Of a stretch of DNA of 6,971 nucleotides, positions 1 to 4,271 are shown one piece after another. Source of the DNA: Bdellovibrionales bacterium (GTDB lineage: Bacteria; Bdellovibrionota; Bdellovibrionia; Bdellovibrionales; UBA1609); NCBI GenBank assembly GCA_020435185.1, contig JAGRAA010000291.1, forward strand, positions 1 through 6,971. The letters are read 5' to 3'. The first letter of the stretch is position 1. Each line of letters opens with the position of its first letter. The position numbers were made by a program, and so were the translations under genes. The notes below the pieces were generated by a model. The model was given only the letters and a program-made list of their open reading frames with translations, made no database searches and was not told where the DNA came from.

Positions 1-254
1 ATCCATTTTGCCTTTTGTTTTCCAGTAAGCTTCTCTTTTTTAATTTTATCTAAAACCGATGAAGCAAGATTATCATCCATTTCTTCTAATAAAAAATTTA
101 AAAGATCATTTCGCTTAATACTGATCATACCATTAAGTTTTTGCTCAATTTGATTTATCCAATTTGAAGTTTTTCTTTGAGCTTTTGAAGACAAAGTTAA
201 TCGGCTAGAGTTTTGAGATCGCTTTTTCTTAATTATAGTTTTTTCCTCACTCAT
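1..254 (-). CDS. Partial hypothetical protein, basic N-terminus, possibly a DNA-binding accessory protein
   Basis: An open frame begins with ATG at 254 and continues without a stop to the left edge, giving the first 84 residues of a longer protein. The start is well supported: GGAG lies 6 bases before the ATG. Residues 5-30 are rich in Lys, Arg, Ser and Thr (KTIIKKKRSQNSSRLTL). A patterned stretch at about 45-60 (ISIKRNDLLNFLLEEM) resembles the helical part of ribbon-helix-helix proteins, followed by a charged helical tail. That would fit a DNA-binding accessory protein such as those found with plasmid mobilisation genes, but this is a weak impression from composition and pattern only. The gene starts 24 bases after the stop of the truncated response regulator and may be co-transcribed with it. 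It shows no resemblance to a sigma-54 AAA+ domain, so it is not the missing regulator C-terminus. Confidence 0.6.
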   Translation of the reverse strand, partial: MSEEKTIIKKKRSQNSSRLTLSSKAQRKTSNWINQIEQKLNGMISIKRNDLLNFLLEEMDDNLASSVLDKIKKEKLTGKQKAKW

Positions 255-278
255 TTTTGACTCCAAGTGCTTTGCTCT

Positions 279-854
279 TCAATGATGTATTTTTCCTGTA
301 CCAGTTTCACCTAAAATAAGTGCTGGTTGGTCACAAGAAGCGTATCTAATAGCCAATTTAGAAATTTGCTTTATATTTTCAGACCTTCCTGCAAGCCCTA
401 CAAGTTTTTGCTCTTTAGAGACATACTTTTTGGTTTGTTCTTCAAAAAGATTGTGATTGTAAGATTCGATGGCATTTTCTGAAATGGCTCGAATCACTTC
501 ATTGGAGACTGGTTTAAACAAAAACTTATCCACCCCAGACCCAAGCCAGTCTTTTAAAGCCTCTTTAGAATCTTCACCCGACATAATGATGGTGGTTAAA
601 CAGGGGTTTATATCTTTGAGTTGTTTTGCTAGTAAGTGACCAATGGCGTGAACGTTATTTTTTTCTTCAAATTGATAATCTATAAAGGCTAAACAAAAAT
701 TAAAGGGATCGGCTTTAATTTTATCTAAAGCTTCTTTGCAGTTTGTAACAAACTCAAAGTCTGCGAGCTTTTCAATATCAGAGCCTCGATAGGCAAGAAG
801 AAAGCTGCCATGTACCGATTGGTCATCATCAACGATTAAAATTTTTGGTTTCAT
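279..854 (-). CDS. Response regulator, receiver domain plus start of a sigma-54 activator AAA+ domain, truncated
   Basis: The protein has 191 residues when started at ATG 854, which has AAGGGG 6 bases upstream. An in-frame ATG at 884 lacks a ribosome site and falls at the predicted transcription start, so it was not used. Residues 1-120 are a CheY-like receiver: acidic pair D9/D10, phosphoacceptor D59 (FIDYQ), switch S92 (IIMSGED) and K114-P115 (FLFKP). A linker leads to the start of a sigma-54 interaction AAA+ domain, with the LVGLAGRSENI region at 151-161 and Walker A GETGTGK at 182-188. The frame then ends with IHH and a stop. Complete NtrC-type activators are roughly 450 residues, with the rest of the ATPase and a Fis-type HTH, all missing here. 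The product cannot hydrolyse ATP, engage sigma-54 or bind DNA as its family does. At most it is a phosphorylatable receiver or phosphate sink, otherwise a pseudogene. Receiver identification is strong; residual function is unknown. Confidence 0.85.
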   Translation of the reverse strand: MKPKILIVDDDQSVHGSFLLAYRGSDIEKLADFEFVTNCKEALDKIKADPFNFCLAFIDYQFEEKNNVHAIGHLLAKQLKDINPCLTTIIMSGEDSKEALKDWLGSGVDKFLFKPVSNEVIRAISENAIESYNHNLFEEQTKKYVSKEQKLVGLAGRSENIKQISKLAIRYASCDQPALILGETGTGKIHH

Positions 855-894
855 AAATTTCCCCTTCAGAAATTCTCCATCCACAGAGAACCAT

Positions 895-910
895 TACAAA
901 GGGAGTGCCA
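895..910 (-). promoter_or_regulatory. Candidate sigma-54 promoter of the response regulator
   Basis: Read on the minus strand, the sequence is TGGCACTCCCTTTGTA. The -24 element TGGCAC is a perfect match to the consensus, and the -12 element reads TTGT in place of TTGC at the correct spacing. Transcription would start near 884, about 30 bases before the ATG at 854. The assignment fits because activators of this family are often themselves under sigma-54 control. The T in place of C at -12 is the one weak point. Confidence 0.55.
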
Positions 911-945
911 AGAGGATAACTATTGAGATTGCTTTAACTTTGAAA

Positions 946-955
946 AAGAGCTCTT
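946..955. repeat. Short perfect palindrome AAGAGCTCTT
   Basis: A 10-bp perfect palindrome lies about 40 bp upstream of the candidate -24 element. It may be a protein-binding site, but a palindrome this short can occur by chance. Confidence 0.2.
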
Positions 956-1007
956 CCTTTGCTGCGCCGTAATATAAACTAATACTATTGAAAAAGTCAA
1001 AATTGCC

Positions 1008-1021
1008 GACGAGAGTTCGTC
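1008..1021. promoter_or_regulatory. Enhancer-like 14-bp palindrome, copy 1
   Basis: GACGAGAGTTCGTC has perfect 5-bp arms (GACGA/TCGTC). It is one of three related sites with the pattern GAYGA-N4-TCRTC, and its centre is about 130 bp upstream of the predicted sigma-54 start. This spacing is usual for the upstream activating sites of NtrC-type activators, so it may be the binding site of the intact relative of the truncated regulator. The site also falls in a locally GC-richer patch. Confidence 0.45.
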
Positions 1022-1072
1022 ACAAACTGAGTTGACTGTACCATGCTTGTTTGTAAGTTCATAAAATACTTA

Positions 1073-1090
1073 AGTAAATTTGTATTTACT
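1073..1090. repeat. Inverted repeat AGTAAAT-TTGT-ATTTACT
   Basis: A 7-bp inverted repeat with a 4-base loop lies between enhancer-like copies 1 and 2. The stem is almost all A-T and has no following T run, so it is not a convincing terminator. It could be a binding site, a bend, or chance in AT-rich DNA. Confidence 0.2.
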
Positions 1091-1106
1091 AAACTAAAAA
1101 TGAGAT

Positions 1107-1120
1107 GACGAATATTCATC
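1107..1120. promoter_or_regulatory. Enhancer-like 14-bp palindrome, copy 2
   Basis: GACGAATATTCATC is palindromic apart from one C/A pairing near the ends. It matches copy 1 at both arms, allowing for one G-to-A change. Its centre is about 99 bp from copy 1 and about 230 bp upstream of the predicted start. Confidence 0.45.
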
Positions 1121-1173
1121 GAAATTTCTTTTGTTTAATCTTAATTGCTTAATTTTATTGCACTTTTGAGGGT

Positions 1174-1187
1174 GATGAAATTTCGTC
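1174..1187. promoter_or_regulatory. Enhancer-like 14-bp palindrome, copy 3
   Basis: GATGAAATTTCGTC is palindromic apart from one T/G pairing. Its centre is 67 bp beyond copy 2 and about 295 bp upstream of the predicted start. Together the three copies define the consensus GAYGANNNTTCRTC. Confidence 0.45.
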
Positions 1188-1205
1188 GCTATATATAGGA
1201 GTTGT

Positions 1206-1239
1206 AATCTTTATAGGGGAGATAACGCCATTAAAGATT
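1206..1239. repeat. Inverted repeat AATCTTTA / TAAAGATT downstream of the small gene at 1259-1516
   Basis: Two perfect 8-base arms (1206-1213 and 1232-1239) enclose 18 bases. The repeat lies just past the stop of the minus-strand gene ending at 1259, where a transcript hairpin could form. The long loop, AT-rich stem and absence of a T run make it a poor intrinsic terminator. The rest of 911-1258 holds no coding frame that I can support. Confidence 0.2.
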
Positions 1240-1258
1240 CAAAATGGTTTAGAAGGCA

Positions 1259-1516
1259 CTAATTTGGTTTATTAAGCGAATCTCCATTTCTCTCTTCTGC
1301 ACCAGAATCGCGACCAGTTCGGAGAATATCCTCTAAGATTGCAAGCTCTCCGCTAATATTTTTAAGGATGAGTCCTATACCATAAAACTCACGATCATCT
1401 AAACAGACGTCTCTGGTCCCTTGGGTGAATAAACTGCCAAGGCCATTAAGGGACCCATGAACATTCCAAAGCCTATTGCAAATTGCTTCCAGTTTTTCCT
1501 TATTGAGATGATCCAT
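1259..1516 (-). CDS. Small conserved protein of unknown function, intact member of a two-copy family
   Basis: This is an 85-residue soluble protein with no signal or membrane segment. The start at 1516 is firm, with GGGAG 5 bases upstream. The core, at about 13-62, contains RLW, GLGSLFTQGTRD, DDREFYGIGLILK and a Leu/Ile/Glu-rich helix, followed by a hydrophilic tail (residues 66-85). I do not recognise the family. It is nevertheless a real gene, because a second copy of the core lies on the opposite strand at about 6764-6935. Over residues 14-55 the two copies share 30 of 42 positions by my hand alignment, which implies selection on the protein. The gene is divergent from the XRE repressor at 1607, with a 90-bp shared control region carrying a palindromic operator 20 bp before its start, so repression by that protein is likely. 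The pairing suggests a repressor-controlled small module, perhaps from a prophage or integrative element, but no function can be assigned. Confidence 0.75.
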   Translation of the reverse strand: MDHLNKEKLEAICNRLWNVHGSLNGLGSLFTQGTRDVCLDDREFYGIGLILKNISGELAILEDILRTGRDSGAEERNGDSLNKPN

Positions 1517-1535
1517 ATTAGCTCCCTTTAATTAG

Positions 1536-1549
1536 TCCGGTATACCGGA
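1536..1549. promoter_or_regulatory. Palindromic operator TCCGGTATACCGGA between divergent genes
   Basis: This perfect 14-bp palindrome is GC-rich at its arms in otherwise AT-rich DNA. It sits 20 bp upstream of the start at 1516 and 58 bp upstream of the start at 1607. The likely ligand is the XRE protein encoded at 1607-1843, which would control both directions. The role is inferred from position. Confidence 0.6.
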
Positions 1550-1571
1550 AACATATACTTTGAATATTTAG

Positions 1572-1587
1572 TACGATGTACCGGAAA
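1572..1587. promoter_or_regulatory. Second, degenerate operator copy with one good half-site
   Basis: The right half, TACCGGAAA (1579-1587), is identical to 1543-1551 of the first operator, exactly 36 bp away. The left half is degenerate (TACGATG against TCCGGTA). A strong and a weak site this close to the repressor start suggest graded autoregulation. Confidence 0.4.
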
Positions 1588-1606
1588 TGTAAAGAGGAAT
1601 TTTCAA

Positions 1607-1843
1607 ATGGCAAAACCAAAAGCAGTTCAGAAAAAAATAATTAAAATTGGGCAAAATATAGAAAAGGCTATCAAAAATAAGGGGTACTCTTCAATCTATG
1701 ATTTTTGGGTCAACAACCCAAAGCCTGTCGCAAAAAGTACCTTACACGATATTGTCTCCGGAAAGTCAGACCCTAAGATTTCAACCCTTATTCTATTGGC
1801 TGAAAGCTTAAATATTGATTTATCAGATCTTACTAAAATATAA
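1607..1843 (+). CDS. XRE-family helix-turn-helix repressor
   Basis: This is a 78-residue protein consisting almost entirely of a lambda-repressor-type HTH domain. AGGA lies 8 bases before the ATG. Residues 11-34 form the first helices. KSTLHDIVSGKSDPKIST (43-60) carries the recognition-helix region and the typical SGKxxP turn, and LAESLNIDLSDL (64-75) is the closing helix typical of XRE proteins. There is no effector or dimerisation domain, so it is a compact DNA-binding regulator. It lies divergent from the 85-residue protein at 1259-1516. The palindromes at 1536-1549 and 1572-1587 lie between them and are the expected binding sites, which would give autorepression and co-control of the neighbour. 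It could instead be an orphan antitoxin or a phage-type repressor. It ends 15 bases before the convergent stop at 1859, with no visible terminator between. Confidence 0.85.
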   Translation: MAKPKAVQKKIIKIGQNIEKAIKNKGYSSIYDFWVNNPKPVAKSTLHDIVSGKSDPKISTLILLAESLNIDLSDLTKI

Positions 1844-1858
1844 ATTTCTATTTAAGGA

Positions 1859-2272
1859 TTAATATAAAGAATGAGTTTTTATGTAGTCTTGCTCTAAAGT
1901 TTTTAAAAATCTATATGAAACAGGTGGGTGGAAGGAAGAATTTATATTCATCATATTAAGTGGTATTTTATATTTCACAGGATTCTTAAGAGAAATTGCA
2001 TACCCCATCTCTAATTTATCAAAATATTGATAAAATGAATTTACATCTTCATTTTCAATTTCTGAAATCTTAGCTAATGAGGAGATATTCAACTTCTTTA
2101 CTTGTTCGATTTCACAATACCCAATAATTCTTTGAATGGGCAATGAGGCATATATATAAATTTTTGTTCCAGGCCTAAACTTTTCACTAATTCGTCGTCT
2201 AAACTCGACTTTCTTCTGGCCAGATAAAATGCGAAAGGCAAAATAAGGTTTTATGCTCATTAAAATTTCCAT
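1859..2272 (-). CDS. ASCH-domain (PUA-like) protein
   Basis: This is a 137-residue single-domain protein. The N-terminal part has the signature of ASCH domains: SIKP (6-9), then SGQKKVEFRRR (17-27), which fits G-x-K-x-x-E-x-R (G18, K20, E23, R25). KIYIYASLP and IIGYCEIEQV are the following beta strands, and GYAISLKNP and the FHPPVSYRFL tail are also typical of this group. ASCH domains share the PUA-like fold and are thought to bind RNA or modified nucleic acids. Several act as RNA-linked regulators or nucleoside-modifying enzymes, and this subgroup is usually annotated as a predicted transcriptional regulator. The start at 2272 has only a weak ribosome site (AGAG); ATG 2260 is an alternative losing four residues. 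It faces away from the two-gene Mom-like unit at 2369-3978 across 96 bp, which invites the idea of a reader or regulator of that module, though nothing proves it. Confidence 0.8.
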   Translation of the reverse strand: MEILMSIKPYFAFRILSGQKKVEFRRRISEKFRPGTKIYIYASLPIQRIIGYCEIEQVKKLNISSLAKISEIENEDVNSFYQYFDKLEMGYAISLKNPVKYKIPLNMMNINSSFHPPVSYRFLKTLEQDYIKTHSLY

Positions 2273-2368
2273 TTTGCTCTTATAACACTATTCTACTAAA
2301 TTTTAAAATAAACAATTCCGAATAATAAACAAAATAAATTTAATCTTAATGAGGTTGGAGATAAATTT
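2273..2368. promoter_or_regulatory. AT-rich divergent control region
   Basis: This 96-bp spacer between the ASCH gene and the TTG-started gene must hold promoters for both directions. On the minus strand TAGAAT is a possible -10. On the plus strand GAGGTTGGAG (2351-2360) supplies the ribosome site. I could not fix a -35/-10 pair with proper spacing, and no palindromic operator stands out. Confidence 0.3.
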
Positions 2369-3382
2369 TTGATAGACCTAGTAATTTTTACAGGAGAAAC
2401 AAGGCATAGGTATCTCGAAGATACCCTGACATGTATTGGTGCACCTATTGGCTATGTAGTTAAGTTTGACTACAAAAGTAAGTACCTCGAAAGCTCCAAC
2501 GAAAAGCATATTTCAAATTATATTGGAAAAAAAGCCCTACTTATAAGTTATGCTGGTAATTTGTCGGATAAAAAATGGTACCCTATTCGAACCGCCGAAG
2601 TACTAGCTATCAACTACGAAAATAATCAATTAGATATAGCTCTAGAACTAAAAGAATTGGTAAAGTTAAATGACAACTCTTCCAAAAAGTTTTACGAAGA
2701 GTTTCTAGAACTAACTAATCATCATATAGTATCTAAAAACTTTGATGACTCTATATTTTGTACAAGATCACAGAAAGATGACTTTGAAAATATCATTAAT
2801 GAAATTAAAACTATAAGTAATAAATTTGGATCAAAAGAAATAGTTTTTAGTTATTTTGAATTCACTGACGAAAAAGGAAATTTGGTAAACCTTGAGCCGA
2901 TAAAAAAGATAATTGGACCCAAGCTTGATGTAATCTATTATCCTGAATTAAATTTCATCACTAACTCAAAGCATCTTCAACTCCATTTATTTCTAAAGGC
3001 CCCAGATATAGGAGACAACAATCATCTTTTTAAGTTGGTCGAAAATCTAAATAGCTCAATTAGCTCAACAACGAATTTTTCATTTGGAGCTAGTCAAATT
3101 CATATGAAATTTAAAATAAATCCAAAAGAGTATTGGACGCGAAGACTTGGTAAGCTATCATTAAATGCGATCACTTCAAATACTGTATCCCAAAGATTGA
3201 ATTTTTCAACATCAATAAACTTTTCATGCATGAAGTGGCTCTATACTTTTATACTTTTATGTGTATATGCTTTTTTGATGTCTTATAAATTTGATTGTCC
3301 TATTTTTGAATTTATAAGATATTTCATACTATCTATAATTACGTATATAGCAATTCGATGGACTTTAAGAGATTCAGGATGA
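2369..3382 (+). CDS. Hypothetical protein with C-terminal membrane hairpin, first gene of a coupled pair
   Basis: This is a 337-residue protein that I do not recognise. It starts with TTG: GGAG lies 8 bases before, and no ATG in this frame occurs upstream or in the first two thirds. Residues 1-100 look beta-rich (DLVIFTGET, GAPIGYVVKFDY, KALLISYAG, KWYPIRTAEVLAI). Residues 100-280 are a mixed alpha/beta soluble region, including KEIVFSYFEF and LQLHLFLKAP. The end carries two hydrophobic helices at about 289-306 and 314-332, separated by a short loop, with a basic tip (RWTLR). There is no N-terminal signal, so the soluble part is most likely cytoplasmic and held at the inner membrane by the hairpin. 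Its TGA overlaps the ATG of the next gene (ATGA), implying coupled translation and joint function with the Mom-like protein. Its role could be partner, immunity-type or effector, but none of these is supported directly. Confidence 0.75.
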   Translation: MIDLVIFTGETRHRYLEDTLTCIGAPIGYVVKFDYKSKYLESSNEKHISNYIGKKALLISYAGNLSDKKWYPIRTAEVLAINYENNQLDIALELKELVKLNDNSSKKFYEEFLELTNHHIVSKNFDDSIFCTRSQKDDFENIINEIKTISNKFGSKEIVFSYFEFTDEKGNLVNLEPIKKIIGPKLDVIYYPELNFITNSKHLQLHLFLKAPDIGDNNHLFKLVENLNSSISSTTNFSFGASQIHMKFKINPKEYWTRRLGKLSLNAITSNTVSQRLNFSTSINFSCMKWLYTFILLCVYAFLMSYKFDCPIFEFIRYFILSIITYIAIRWTLRDSG

Positions 3383-3978
3383 GTATGTTAAAAAAATATG
3401 CTGGCTGGGCTGTTAAAGAAATTAATAGAGACAGGGCCTTAGCTTACTCAAATCGACATCATGTTTTAAAAGGCTTGCCTGCCGTATGTTGGTGTTACGC
3501 ACTATTTGACAAAAATGATAAAATATCAGGAGTCGTTGTCTACTCAACACCAACTTCACCTCAAATTTTTAAAATCTTTGAAAACACAGTTTTAAAAGAA
3601 GAACTCTTACAACTAACACGACTGAGTTTGCCTAAAGATTCAGTCTATAATGCTGGTTCGTTTCTAGTTTCAAAGTCTTTACAGTTGGTTAAATTTAAAT
3701 ATCCCAACGTTAAATCTGTAATTACATATTGTGACATTGAAAATGGTTTTTGGGGAACGGTTTTCAAAGCCTGTAATTGGCAAAACTTTGGGTTTTCTAC
3801 CAAAGGTGGATATCAGGGGTTTATAGTAAAGAATGAATTTAAACACGCAAAATGTGGAAAAGCTAATATAACCCTAAAAAATGGTTATAGGCCTGTTAGA
3901 AGATCAACAAAAATTAGATATGTTTTTTTCTACAAAGAATATGGTTCTTACTCTGACTTTTTAAAAATTGCATCCTAA
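3379..3978 (+). CDS. Mom-like GNAT-fold protein (possible adenine-modifying enzyme)
   Basis: This is a 199-residue protein when started at ATG 3379, which overlaps the previous stop as ATGA. ATG 3358 would add seven residues inside the upstream gene and was not preferred; ATG 3385 is also possible. It resembles phage Mu Mom and its many homologues: an N-terminal NRHHVLKGLP (25-34), a GVVVYSTP strand (51-58), QLTRLSLP (78-85), NAGSFLVSKSLQLV (91-104), and YCDIENGFWGTVFKACNW (117-134). A basic tail, RPVRRSTKIRYVFF (171-184), is also characteristic. Mom converts adenine in DNA to N6-carbamoylmethyladenine and protects Mu DNA from restriction. The conserved blocks are present, but I cannot confirm catalytic residues or activity, and some Mom-like proteins may act on other targets. 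It is translationally coupled to the membrane-hairpin protein and lies close to an ASCH-domain gene. No terminator is visible after it. Confidence 0.75.
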   Translation: MSMLKKYAGWAVKEINRDRALAYSNRHHVLKGLPAVCWCYALFDKNDKISGVVVYSTPTSPQIFKIFENTVLKEELLQLTRLSLPKDSVYNAGSFLVSKSLQLVKFKYPNVKSVITYCDIENGFWGTVFKACNWQNFGFSTKGGYQGFIVKNEFKHAKCGKANITLKNGYRPVRRSTKIRYVFFYKEYGSYSDFLKIAS

Positions 3979-4007
3979 GGTTTATTCTATTTACCAGTTT
4001 CTATATG

Positions 4008-4193
4008 TTAAATTTGAAACCTTCTTAAAGCTTTCAAATTAATAGAATTAAAATATCGAGACCGTACGACAACAGTTCCAGGTGCTCCCACAAATAATCG
4101 GTAGAACGGCACAAGTGTAAAAAGCCTATACAGTTTTACCAATTTTGACCAACTTGCCTTCTTTATAAATTTTTTTAGTTTAAAATATAGCTT
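4008..4193 (-). pseudogene. Start-less reading frame, possible gene remnant
   Basis: A 61-codon frame runs from just after a TAA (4194-4196) to a TAA at 4008-4010 on the minus strand, without ATG; only internal TTG or GTG codons could start it, and none has a ribosome site. Its translation looks protein-like: basic at first (KLKKFIKKASWSKLVK), then LYRLFTLVPFYRLF, GAPGTVVVRSRYFNS and a basic end ALRRFQI. The part at about 4060-4140 is more GC-rich than its surroundings, as expected for a coding relic in an AT-rich spacer. I do not recognise the family. It may be the 3' end of a lost gene, or chance. The rest of the 3979-4271 spacer is AT-rich and, apart from the ribosome site of the next gene, holds nothing I can name. 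Confidence 0.25.
4011..4040. repeat. Inverted repeat AATTTGAAA / TTTCAAATT
   Basis: Two perfect 9-base arms (4011-4019, 4032-4040) enclose 12 bases, about 30 bp after the stop of the Mom-like gene. They could form a hairpin at the transcript end, but the stem is mostly A-T and no T run follows, so terminator activity is doubtful. Confidence 0.25.
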
Positions 4194-4271
4194 TTAAAAG
4201 AAAATAACCTAATTAAATAATCAATTATGGGCCTAGATTTTGCTTATGAGTTTTAGGTATTAGGAGCCATT

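Noticed and set aside
855..884. Longer start for the response regulator at ATG 884
   Set aside because: No ribosome site precedes it, it falls at the predicted transcription start, and the receiver domain begins right after ATG 854, which has AAGGGG at good spacing.
1008..1187. The three 14-bp palindromes as a CRISPR or tandem repeat array
   Set aside because: Spacings are unequal (99 and 67 bp), the units are short and not identical, and no cas-like gene is nearby. Regulatory sites explain them better.
1844..1858. Terminator between the convergent XRE and ASCH genes
   Set aside because: The 15-base spacer is AT-rich and has no self-complementary stem.
3358..3378. Longer start for the Mom-like protein at ATG 3358
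   Set aside because: It lies 25 bases inside the upstream gene without a clear ribosome site. ATG 3379 forms an ATGA overlap with the upstream stop, the usual arrangement of coupled genes.
4011..4040. Inverted repeat after the Mom-like gene as an intrinsic terminator
   Set aside because: The stem is mostly A-T and has no following T run. It is kept only as a repeat.
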